A DNA stretch of 5,625 nucleotides from Nitrososphaerales archaeon TH5895 (GCA_014523695.1 JAATVS010000352.1:1-5625); one strand, 5' to 3'; positions 1 to 4,304 are shown, counted from the stretch's first letter. Notes: generated by a model not told the origin, from the sequence alone. Numbers and translations are program-made.

Positions 1-44
1 AAGTTGCAATGAATTGATCAATAATATCGTCAGACTAGTAAATG

Positions 45-57
45 CCACTAGTAGTGG
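45..57. repeat. Short perfect inverted repeat downstream of the Cys/His gene
   Basis: CCACT and AGTGG are separated by AGT, about 20 bases past the stop codon of the minus-strand gene ending at 76. It could fold as a 5-bp hairpin in the 3' end of that transcript. No T run follows on the minus strand, so I do not call it a terminator. A chance repeat of this size is quite possible. Confidence 0.25.
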
Positions 58-75
58 TAACATTAACATTTTCTA

Positions 76-282
76 TCACGGTTGCGAAGAATCATCGTCC
101 TCGCTGCATTCATCCCACGGCGTGTTTGCTTTATCTTTGTGAAATAAACAGAAGTATGCAGTAAATATTAAAGGCTCTCCTGAACCATCACGAACTTTGA
201 TGTTCCGTTCATATTTGGCTTCTTCTTTGCAATCAACTGCGTCACATTCAGGACGAAAGATCTCAATATATGAAATGGGCAA
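76..282 (-). CDS. Small Cys/His protein, possible zinc-binding treble-clef or ribbon type
   Basis: This 68-residue protein is not one I recognise by name. It has C13-x4-C18 near the start and C45-x2-H48 (in FCLFH) in the second half, a spacing that suits one structural zinc site, and a further C59 in an acidic tail (DECSEDDDSS). It has no signal peptide or membrane segment, so it is probably cytosolic. The start is TTG at 282-280. It is the only usable start, because an in-frame stop lies at 288-286, and it is strongly supported by a perfect GGAGGTGA ribosome site eight bases upstream. The preceding minus-strand ORF ends three bases before the TTG and contains that site, so the two are probably co-transcribed and translationally coupled. 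Zinc binding is inferred from residue spacing alone. A role in nucleic-acid or protein binding would be usual for such small proteins but is not shown. Confidence 0.68.
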   Translation of the reverse strand: MPISYIEIFRPECDAVDCKEEAKYERNIKVRDGSGEPLIFTAYFCLFHKDKANTPWDECSEDDDSSQP

Positions 283-285
283 TCT

Positions 286-447
286 TTACTTCACCTCCAC
301 ACACAAAGAAGTAATTATGAGGCTACTGGCGCGTAAGTGTATTGACATTCTTACGGGTATATCGGCTACAATCTTATAGTGGTCTCTACTTTTGTGACCA
401 TGATAAGCGTCACTTGTCATTTTTGTAATCGCAGTAGTCTGAGACAT
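286..447 (-). CDS. Hypothetical 53-residue protein, first gene of a two-gene operon
   Basis: This short ORF starts MSQTTAITK and ends CVEVK. ATG at 447 is preferred over a TTG 39 bases further upstream because a TTTTAA box lies about 25 bases before it, which fits leaderless archaeal transcription. A second in-frame ATG is at 420. Residues 19-29 (KSRDHYKIVAD) faintly resemble the first helix of the small winged-helix regulators common in this archaeal group. The rest of such a domain is missing, and only about 80 bases remain before the stop, so it may be a truncated relic. Its last codons hold the Shine-Dalgarno site of the next gene, suggesting that its translation matters at least for coupling. 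Composition is otherwise unremarkable, with no membrane segment and no Cys cluster. The winged-helix idea is a weak inference. Confidence 0.4.
   Translation of the reverse strand: MSQTTAITKMTSDAYHGHKSRDHYKIVADIPVRMSIHLRASSLIITSLCVEVK
291..298 (-). promoter_or_regulatory. Perfect Shine-Dalgarno site fixing a TTG start
   Basis: The minus strand reads GGAGGTGA, fully complementary to the usual archaeal 16S 3' end, and is followed by eight bases and then TTG at 282-280. It lies within the last codons of the upstream minus-strand ORF (Val-Glu-Val-Lys-stop). This is the arrangement expected for an internal operon gene and is the main reason for accepting a TTG start. Confidence 0.75.
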
Positions 448-467
448 CGTTCGACTGATCAATGTGA

Positions 468-477
468 AGTTAAAACC
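468..477 (-). promoter_or_regulatory. Probable TATA box for the 447-76 operon
   Basis: The minus strand reads GGTTTTAACTT here, with the TTTTAA core at 475-470. Its centre is about 25 bases upstream of ATG 447, the spacing expected between an archaeal TATA box and a transcription start at the first base of a leaderless gene. Confidence 0.45.
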
Positions 478-533
478 TACGACCAAAAGGATTATTCATG
501 TATCAAATAGAAGAAATGTGCTTATGTAATAAC

Positions 534-556
534 GGTAGGTAGGTTGGTAGGTAGGG
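534..556 (+). repeat. GGTA-type G-rich tandem repeat
   Basis: Five GG doublets and a final GGG are each separated by TA or TT, giving a tetranucleotide-like repeat with one interruption (GGTT in the middle). Six G tracts with two-base loops could form a two-layer G-quadruplex in the plus strand, which is inferred from pattern only. It lies in non-coding DNA about 90 bases upstream, in transcriptional terms, of the minus-strand operon start at 447. Confidence 0.6.
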
Positions 557-723
557 TCAAGCCTCAGGGTAGTGACAACGACACTGACATTGGTATGTAC
601 CAGACTCAACATAGGCCACACCCGAACATTCAGTATGCTTTTCGTCTGTACATTCTTAGGATAATACCTCTTCACTCAATGGTATTCTAGTAGCCGGTAT
701 TTCATAAAAGACTTCGAAACCTA

Positions 724-745
724 GAAGCCTGTACTTTCAGGCTTC
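724..745. repeat. Perfect 8-bp stem hairpin with six-base loop
   Basis: GAAGCCTG and CAGGCTTC flank the loop TACTTT with no mismatch, the strongest simple hairpin in the window. It stands in non-coding DNA about 150 bases upstream of the 898 gene. No T run follows on either strand, so an intrinsic terminator is not favoured. Hairpins with this kind of stem and loop occur at the ends of IS200/IS605 elements, so it may be an orphan element end, but no transposase or accessory gene is present. Confidence 0.55.
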
Positions 746-864
746 AAATCGTCCTCTATTTGGTGAATACTTACACCCAGGCGCTAGATTATAACCCATA
801 TCGCTGTCAATCCTGGGCCCAACATCAGAAGAAATTCTGTGTTGAAAATGGTCGTCCACGGAAG

Positions 865-871
865 AATATAT
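865..871 (+). promoter_or_regulatory. Possible TATA box for the 898 gene
   Basis: AATATAT is centred about 30 bases before ATG 898, slightly longer than the ideal TATA-to-start distance but compatible with a leaderless or nearly leaderless message. There is no Shine-Dalgarno sequence before 898. Support is modest because AT-rich spacers give such matches by chance. Confidence 0.35.
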
Positions 872-897
872 CCTACTATGCAGTCAGTGTCATAAAT

Positions 898-1379
898 ATG
901 ACCGAACTGGAAGTGATTGTGACCGATGGGACTGAACAAAGCGAGTCATGTGGATTTCAATCGCCCCAAATGGCATATACTATTCCTATGCCCTGAAAAC
1001 TATAGATCAGGGTGGCTTTCATACTTCCTATCACAAGGATGGATCTGTTTGGCGGACGCGGAATGGAGTCAAAGAGAAAATAGCCCAACATCAGCCGTTG
1101 AAATCATTCAAGGGCAAGTATTATCTTTGGAATATGGTGCTTTCGAATGTCATAGGTCAAGTTGGAGCAGCACCTCTTTACAAGATGAAAAAATTAGATT
1201 CAGCGATACATATCGATGCAAGACCATACAAGAAAAAGCGTGTAGGTATTGGAATCAGAGTGATTTTGTTTGAACCAAAGCAATACTCGATGTTGAAAGG
1301 GATTGAACCCACCGCAAAAGAAATACATGTCTACCCTGGCTTTGAGCCTTGGTTTGCCATCATTGTATATGAATCTTAA
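898..1379 (+). pseudogene. Unrecognised 160-residue protein, apparently broken by a one-base frameshift near 938-940
   Basis: Frame 1 from ATG 898 gives MTELEVIVTDGTEQ and then runs into unlikely sequence. Frame 3, open after the stop at 933-935, gives KRVMWISIAPNG and continues cleanly to the stop at 1377-1379. Adding one A to the AAA at 938-940 joins them as ...DGTEQKRVMWISIAPNG..., one coherent protein of about 160 residues. The frame-3 part contains GGFHTSYHKDGSVW, a central 'KSFKGKYYLW' segment, a basic RPYKKKRVGIGIRV strand and a C-terminal YPGFEPWFAIIVYES. The pattern looks like a soluble beta-rich domain. I do not recognise a named family and assign no function. If the frameshift is only a sequencing error, the gene is intact. 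If not, either the frame-3 ORF from ATG 948 is the surviving product (143 residues) or the gene is dead. A rejoined product by programmed slippage is possible but no canonical slippery heptamer is seen. Confidence 0.6.
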
Positions 1380-1798
1380 TTCCCCTCTGAAAAATATGTA
1401 TCGTAAGTGATTTTTGCGATCCTGTGACGGTGAAATATCATTAATGCCAGGCAGTTTATTAGATCTTGCTGCAGTAACAGGAGGCTTGCTTTTATTACGA
1501 CTTACTTATTCAACCGCAGATGATAAAAGGTAGATATAGACCCCTCAATGCAATAGAAATTAGTTTGGGATACTTCCACAGTCGTTTCCGGCCGCCTTTC
1601 TAGTTGCAGTATTGGGCCTTCTACAAGATCCACTCTCAGAAAAACTCATACTTTGCAGTGGTCCAGTTGCCTCTATCCGTAACGGCCTCTACTTCCCAAT
1701 ACGCTTTCAAGAAATACAAGTTAGTAGTGTTGAAGATGTGGAATATCGCTAGCGATCTCATGAGGGAGAGGTTACCCCCTAATTAGTACCCCTTCAAG
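1380..1798. other. About 420 bases without a supported gene; possible decayed plus-strand membrane ORF
   Basis: One plus-strand frame reads MPGSLLDLAAVTGGLLLLRLTY... from ATG 1444 to a stop at 1531. After three in-frame stops it is open again from 1564 to 1752 with the hydrophobic stretch FPAAFLVAVLGLLQDPL. Both pieces share one frame, and the hydrophobic segments look like membrane helices, so they might be the remains of one small membrane protein ending before the T8 terminator at 1799. No start codon, ribosome site or recognised family supports the second piece, so I treat it as a hint only. A competing frame open from 1604 to 1786 is no better supported. Confidence 0.3.
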
Positions 1799-1806
1799 TT
1801 TTTTTT
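1799..1806 (+). terminator. T8 run, probable archaeal plus-strand terminator
   Basis: Eight consecutive T residues follow CCCCTTCAAG on the plus strand. Archaeal RNA polymerase stops at such T tracts without needing a hairpin. No intact plus-strand gene ends close by (the nearest stop is at 1379), which fits the idea that a transcription unit between 1380 and 1790 has decayed. Confidence 0.45.
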
Positions 1807-1860
1807 CCTAACAGCTCGTCTACAGACATATTATTGTGTGCAGCGATGAGCGTCAAGAGT

Positions 1861-2229
1861 TTAACAGGATGGTAAAGGTGCGAATGGGTCGCCTGGTCCA
1901 AATGGATTCCGTATAATCCCACCCTCAGATTCTCCGGGAATCTGGAAAGCCTGGATCTCTTCATCACTCCTTTCATCTGGAAATACTTGGCTTGCCGTTA
2001 ATGAGTTAGAAGTGCATGAGTTGTTATCGCCTTGCAACTGTCTATCTGTATTCTGACATCCGACATTCTCAGGTAGTATATCATTGCCACAATCATTTAC
2101 TTGTGATGTTGTTTGGCTCTTTCCATAATGTTTCTTTTCTGTCGCAAATGCATCTTCTGTTGCAAGTGCTGTTGCGCCGATGAGCATGATTGCCATTGCT
2201 GATACTAGGACCAAATATTTGGTATTCAT
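1861..2229 (-). CDS. Secreted small Cys-containing protein of Nitrososphaeraceae type
   Basis: This is a 122-residue protein with a clear Sec signal peptide: Met-Asn-Thr-Lys, a hydrophobic core at about 5-22 (YLVLVSAMAIMLIGATAL) and a likely AxA cleavage after residue 29 (DAFA/TEKK). The mature part begins basic (EKKHYGKSQTTSQ), then has C47 in DCGNDILPENVGCQN with C58, a Gln/Asn-rich segment (RQLQGDNNSC, C72), an acidic middle and a Pro/Gly-rich end GPGDPFAPLPSC with C122 as the last residue. Four cysteines would allow two disulfides. I recognise the 'signal peptide + CGN..NVGCQN + QGDNN' layout as typical of abundant, uncharacterised extracellular proteins in soil ammonia-oxidising archaea. 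Function is unknown. Start ATG 2229 is fixed by the signal peptide. It stands alone, with no ribosome site, so a leaderless or nearly leaderless message is likely. Confidence 0.85.
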   Translation of the reverse strand: MNTKYLVLVSAMAIMLIGATALATEDAFATEKKHYGKSQTTSQVNDCGNDILPENVGCQNTDRQLQGDNNSCTSNSLTASQVFPDERSDEEIQAFQIPGESEGGIIRNPFGPGDPFAPLPSC

Positions 2230-2250
2230 TTATGTTAGCAGAGTAGTAGG

Positions 2251-2261
2251 TTTTGTTTATC
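2251..2261 (-). promoter_or_regulatory. Possible TATA box for the secreted Cys protein
   Basis: The minus strand reads GATAAACAAAA, centred about 28 bases before ATG 2229, which would give a nearly leaderless transcript. A second candidate, TTTAAGTTA at 2292-2284, would give a leader of about 30 bases without a Shine-Dalgarno site. I prefer the nearer one for that reason, but the sequence does not decide. Confidence 0.33.
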
Positions 2262-2335
2262 TGAGTTGAGGGAAATCAGGCTCTAACTTAAATCATAGAT
2301 ATTTTCTATTCAGTGATGCTATAACTGAAGACTAA

Positions 2336-2356
2336 CTACCTAATGCCAGAACTGCA
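2336..2356 (+). repeat. 21-bp perfect direct repeat, copy 1
   Basis: Core TAATGCCAGAACTGCA, preceded by CTACC. The identical 21 bases recur at 2525-2545 in the same direction, start to start 189 bases apart, and flanking bases differ on both sides. A diverged third match (16 of 19 bases, counting the ATGACA tail of copy 1) lies at 4340-4358. Confidence 0.8.
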
Positions 2357-2524
2357 ATGACAACGTGAATGCATTGAAGGCGTTATCATATGTTATACGT
2401 TATCGGTCTTTCATAGTCTACTTCCTTTGCTCCCTTGCGATGTAGCCGTCAAGACTCGAAGCAATATACAACTTTGCCATTCTCATCTGCCGAGTTATTC
2501 AGTTAATATTCATATTATTTCCTG

Positions 2525-2545
2525 CTACCTAATGCCAGAACTGCA
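2525..2545 (+). repeat. 21-bp perfect direct repeat, copy 2
   Basis: Identical over 21 bases to 2336-2356. It ends about 17 bases before the putative TATA element of the VOC gene, so it could be an upstream regulator site. Equally it could be the scar of an insertion or a dispersed genomic repeat. Both readings are inference. Confidence 0.8.
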
Positions 2546-2561
2546 GGAGCATCGACGCAGA

Positions 2562-2572
2562 CTTAATAGTTA
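2562..2572 (+). promoter_or_regulatory. Possible TATA box for the VOC gene
   Basis: CTTAATAGTTA is centred about 38 bases before ATG 2605, predicting a start of transcription near 2593 and a leader of about 12 bases. There is no Shine-Dalgarno sequence between the two, so the message would be short-leadered. Confidence 0.33.
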
Positions 2573-2604
2573 GCCCGCTTGACAGAGATACGAGTAGTGT
2601 CAAA

Positions 2605-2955
2605 ATGAGAATCAATCGTGTCGTTGCCAACATCGAAACCTCAGACGTAGATAGGGCAGACACCTTCTACCATGATGTTCTTGGCCTTGAGCGAGTTATG
2701 GATCACGGGTGGATACGAACTTACGGCTCAAACTCAAAGATGACCGTTCAGGTCAGTTTTGCCTCAGAGGGAGGATCTGGAACACCTGTCCCGGTTTTGT
2801 CTATCGAAGTCGACGACATTGAAACTGCCTTGAGGAGAGTCAAAAAAGCAGGCATTCCGATCGAGTACGGTCCAAAAAGTGAGCCTTGGGGAGTTCGGAG
2901 ATTCTATGTCCGAGATCCATTCGGAAAACTGATTAACATCTTACAGCATGAATAG
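2605..2955 (+). CDS. VOC superfamily protein (glyoxalase/bleomycin-resistance/dioxygenase fold)
   Basis: This 116-residue, single-domain VOC protein has the length usual for the superfamily's small members. It shows both beta-alpha-beta-beta-beta modules: residues 1-52 with the helix DVDRADTFYHDVLGLE (14-29), and residues 62-113 with DIETALRRVKKAGIP (71-85), then the typical EPWGVRRFYVRDPFGKLINI (93-112). The known metal-binding enzymes of this fold carry His and Glu ligands at the first strand and in the final 'G..IE' strand. Here the first strand is VANIE (7-11), and the last reads KLINILQ with Asn where Glu is usual, so a glyoxalase or dioxygenase reaction is unlikely by the standard mechanism. 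E68 in LSIEVDD may remain. A binding or sequestering role, as in bleomycin-resistance proteins, is possible, but the substrate is unknown. It is cytosolic and transcribed alone. Confidence 0.85.
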   Translation: MRINRVVANIETSDVDRADTFYHDVLGLERVMDHGWIRTYGSNSKMTVQVSFASEGGSGTPVPVLSIEVDDIETALRRVKKAGIPIEYGPKSEPWGVRRFYVRDPFGKLINILQHE

Positions 2956-3246
2956 GAAGTAATGCTCTATCATGCATTTCGAACTTCCTGCAGTCATTCC
3001 CAAGGACAACAAACCATTTTATTGTGCTCCTAGACGTATAATAAATTTCCAAACTCTGTTTTTGTGCTGCTGTAGTGCAATACCACAAGTGAGATCATTC
3101 GTGAAAAAATGATAAGCGGTGATTAGTAATGTCAATCCATATAGTGTTCCGGACCTTCATTTGAACTGGTGTACTCAGAGTCCCGTCTGGTAATAGGTTA
3201 AGACCCTTAATGTATTTTGCCGACTATACTTTTATTCCCTTGCATG
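2956..3246. other. About 290-base spacer without a gene
   Basis: AT-rich non-coding DNA between the VOC gene and the DUF899 locus. It holds a short T5 run at 3059-3063, a weak candidate terminator for the VOC gene, and the first copy of the flanking repeat at 3084-3111. No ORF longer than a few codons looks real. Confidence 0.5.
3084..3111 (+). repeat. Imperfect 28-bp direct repeat upstream of the DUF899 locus
   Basis: It matches 4277-4304 at 22 of 28 positions, with an identical CACAAG start and the shared 12-base core TCATTCGTGAAA. The two copies lie on either side of the GC-rich DUF899 gene, about 1.19 kb apart. They may be ancient duplication or recombination endpoints, or unrelated dispersed repeats. 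Confidence 0.5.
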
Positions 3247-3255
3247 CTTTTAAAC
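3247..3255 (+). promoter_or_regulatory. Probable TATA box of the leader ORF-DUF899 unit
   Basis: CTTTTAAAC has its centre about 27 bases before ATG 3278, the ideal archaeal TATA-to-start spacing for a leaderless transcript. A bacterial-type TTGACA is also present at 3293-3298, but its matching -10 (TATTGT) is poor and it would start the RNA inside the ribosome site. Confidence 0.5.
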
Positions 3256-3268
3256 TATACTAGGTATA
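3256..3268 (+). promoter_or_regulatory. 13-bp palindrome between TATA box and start, candidate operator
   Basis: TATAC-TAG-GTATA is a perfect inverted repeat immediately downstream of the TATA box and ending ten bases before the predicted transcription start. Many archaeal repressors bind palindromes placed exactly here to block the polymerase. An alternative is that its AT content makes it part of the core promoter. No regulator gene lies next to it. Confidence 0.42.
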
Positions 3269-3277
3269 CTATTGTTC

Positions 3278-3343
3278 ATGAGTAAATCAAACTTGACAGA
3301 AGAATTTCAATGGAATTATTGTGCAGAAGGAGAGAAACAATGA
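3278..3343 (+). CDS. 21-codon leader ORF overlapping the DUF899 start
   Basis: The ORF from ATG 3278 encodes MSKSNLTEEFQWNYCAEGEKQ and ends at TGA 3341-3343, which overlaps the DUF899 ATG (3340-3342) in the classic ATGA arrangement. A TATA box about 27 bases upstream predicts transcription beginning at or next to this ATG, so it would be read as a leaderless first cistron. Its codons 17-19 (GAA GGA GAG) contain the AAGGAG site of the next gene. The peptide has no signal sequence or recognised motif. Its likely role is translational coupling or attenuation of the downstream gene, or it may be a relic of the archaeal gene that once used this promoter. The position and overlap are seen directly. 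Translation and role are inferred. Confidence 0.5.
   Translation: MSKSNLTEEFQWNYCAEGEKQ
3327..3332 (+). promoter_or_regulatory. Shine-Dalgarno site deciding the DUF899 start
   Basis: AAGGAG is followed by seven bases and ATG 3340. This places the start at 3340 and not at the in-frame ATG 3310, which has no ribosome site and would add ten residues (MELLCRRRET) not expected in the family. Confidence 0.72.
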
Positions 3344-4095
3344 CCGACCACAAGATCGGGACACGTGAAGAGTGGCTTGAGGCTCGGCTGGAACTGCTCA
3401 AGGCAGAGAAGGCGCTGACACGGCGTAGCGACGAGCTGGCGCAGTGGCGGCAGAGGCTGCCATGGGTTCGAATTGACAAAGAGTACCGTTTCGAGACCGA
3501 CGAGGGCAGGGCGTCTCTTGCCGATCTGTTCAGAGGACGCTCGCAGCTCATCATCTATCATTTCATGTTCGGCCCCGAGTACACAGCCGGCTGCCCGGCA
3601 TGCTCTGCGAACGCGGACGGCTTTAATGGCTTCGCCGTGCACCTTGATAACCACGACGTCGCGATGATCGCGGTCTCACGAGCCCCACTCGCCGCGCTCC
3701 AGGCCTACAAGCGCCGCATGGGCTGGACGTTCACGTGGGCGTCGTCGCTGAACAGCGATTTCAATTACGACTTCAACACCTCATTTACCGAGGGACAGCA
3801 GCGCTCCGGCAGCGTCGACTACAACTACAGCACGCTCGGCATGACACGTGACTCGGCTGTCATAGGCGAAATCGCGGCCATGACCGGCACCGACGGCCCC
3901 ACTTACACCCGCGAGGCGCCGGGAATGAGCGCGTTCGCACTCTCCGACGGCATCGTCTACCACACATACTCCACTTACGCGCGCGGCTTAGACGCGCTCC
4001 TCGGGATGTACCAGTGGCTCGATCGGGCACCGAATGGACGGAACGAAACGGGGCTGTGGTTACGGCGGCACGACGAGTACATACGAGATTCGTGA
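3340..4095 (+). CDS. DUF899 family thioredoxin-like protein, probably acquired from bacteria
   Basis: This 251-residue protein is recognisable as DUF899. An N-terminal helical part (TREEWLEARLELLKAEKALTRRSDELAQWRQRLPWVRI) is followed by a thioredoxin-like domain with ADLFRGRSQLIIYHFMFGPEYTAGCPACSANADGF, a CxxC pair at C85/C88. Then come QAYKRRMGWTFTWASS (121-136), DFNYDFNTSF and a C-terminal block PGMSAFALSDGIVYHTYSTYARGLDALLGMYQWLDRAPNGRNETG. Family members resemble peroxiredoxin and thioredoxin folds. A redox role is likely, but no reaction is established. The region between about 150 and 185 looks shorter than in many relatives I recall. Composition is striking: bases 3661-3720 are 42/60 G+C, against 18/60 in 3241-3300 just upstream. 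That and the bacterial distribution of the family suggest horizontal transfer. It is cytosolic, with no signal peptide, and probably coupled to the leader ORF by the ATGA overlap. Confidence 0.93.
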   Translation: MTDHKIGTREEWLEARLELLKAEKALTRRSDELAQWRQRLPWVRIDKEYRFETDEGRASLADLFRGRSQLIIYHFMFGPEYTAGCPACSANADGFNGFAVHLDNHDVAMIAVSRAPLAALQAYKRRMGWTFTWASSLNSDFNYDFNTSFTEGQQRSGSVDYNYSTLGMTRDSAVIGEIAAMTGTDGPTYTREAPGMSAFALSDGIVYHTYSTYARGLDALLGMYQWLDRAPNGRNETGLWLRRHDEYIRDS

Positions 4096-4142
4096 TAGGA
4101 GGACGCGTTAAGATCTTCCTCTTGGATCATGTGAATCATATT

Positions 4143-4178
4143 TAGCTTAGTGTTTGGACTCAGAAGAGTTCTAAGCTA
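4143..4178. repeat. Two-part stem-loop downstream of the DUF899 gene
   Basis: The outer stem pairs TAGCTTAG (4143-4150) with CTAAGCTA (4171-4178) perfectly. Directly inside it, after a six-base bulge on the 5' side, GACTC (4157-4161) pairs with GAGTT (4166-4170, one G-U) around an AGAA loop. It begins 47 bases past the DUF899 stop, so it would sit in that gene's 3' UTR, where it could stabilise or process the message. No T run follows directly, so it is not a standard terminator. Confidence 0.5.
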
Positions 4179-4276
4179 CGTCTAGATAAGCAACAGAAAA
4201 ATAAGACCGGTGAAATAAAGATTTCATACGATTTAAACTGCTATGAATGCCATGAAAGGACATTCATGCAAAATAT

Positions 4277-4304
4277 CACAAGCGATTTCATTCGTGAAAG
4301 TTTG
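4277..4304 (+). repeat. Imperfect 28-bp direct repeat downstream of the DUF899 locus
   Basis: Partner of 3084-3111 (22 of 28 identical, same orientation). In this copy the core extends to TTTCA-TTCG-TGAAA, a 5-bp hairpin with a UUCG loop. The upstream copy keeps only the inner three pairs. Confidence 0.5.

Larger units (their letters stand above)
487..897. other. Spacer of about 410 bases without a supported gene
   Basis: It contains the G-rich repeat at 534-556, the hairpin at 724-745 and a TATA-like box at 865-871. A reading frame is open from 760 to 996 and includes the true N-terminus of the next gene from 898. Its part before 898 (for example NPYRCQSWAQHQKKFC) shows no ribosome site and no recognisable family, so I do not call it coding. 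I see nothing on the minus strand. Confidence 0.5.
2230..2604. other. Divergent intergenic spacer of 375 bases
   Basis: No ORF of note lies here. The spacer contains the promoter regions of the minus-strand secreted protein and of the plus-strand VOC gene, two perfect 21-bp direct repeats (2336-2356 and 2525-2545), a short CGTTATC duplication at 2381 and 2398, and a weak 6-bp inverted repeat (TTCAGT/ACTGAA, 2309-2329). Confidence 0.6.

Noticed and set aside
760..996. TTG-started frame of 78 codons
   Set aside because: The part before 898 has no ribosome site, promoter or family. The part from 898 to about 939 is better explained as the N-terminus of the frameshifted gene, and the rest as out-of-frame sequence.
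926..1273. Open frame overlapping the 898-1379 gene
   Set aside because: It runs in another frame of the same strand, lacks a ribosome site and has a translation without domain-like character. The 948-1379 frame is clearly the coding one.
1604..1786. 60-codon TTG frame on the plus strand
   Set aside because: There is no ribosome site or recognised motif, and a competing frame over the same bases is at least as protein-like. Not separable from chance.
1794..1976. 60-codon minus-strand frame ending LLTLIAAHNNMSVDELLGKKT
   Set aside because: Its end looks protein-like, but it overlaps the C-terminus of the well-supported secreted protein in another frame and has no promoter or ribosome site. 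I considered a frameshifted longer tail, but the protein already ends naturally in APLPSC.
3293..3322. Bacterial-type promoter (TTGACA, 18 bases, TATTGT)
   Set aside because: The -10 match is poor, the host appears archaeal, and a start from it would remove most of the ribosome site from the message. It could be a donor relic, but evidence is too thin.
3310..3339. Upstream in-frame ATG for the DUF899 protein
   Set aside because: There is no ribosome site before 3310 and the ten extra residues do not fit the family start. AAGGAG before 3340 decides.
3276..3963. Minus-strand and alternate-frame ORFs over the DUF899 gene
   Set aside because: High G+C in the real gene removes stop codons from other frames. 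These translations are low-complexity Arg/Ser/Ala sequence with no family features.
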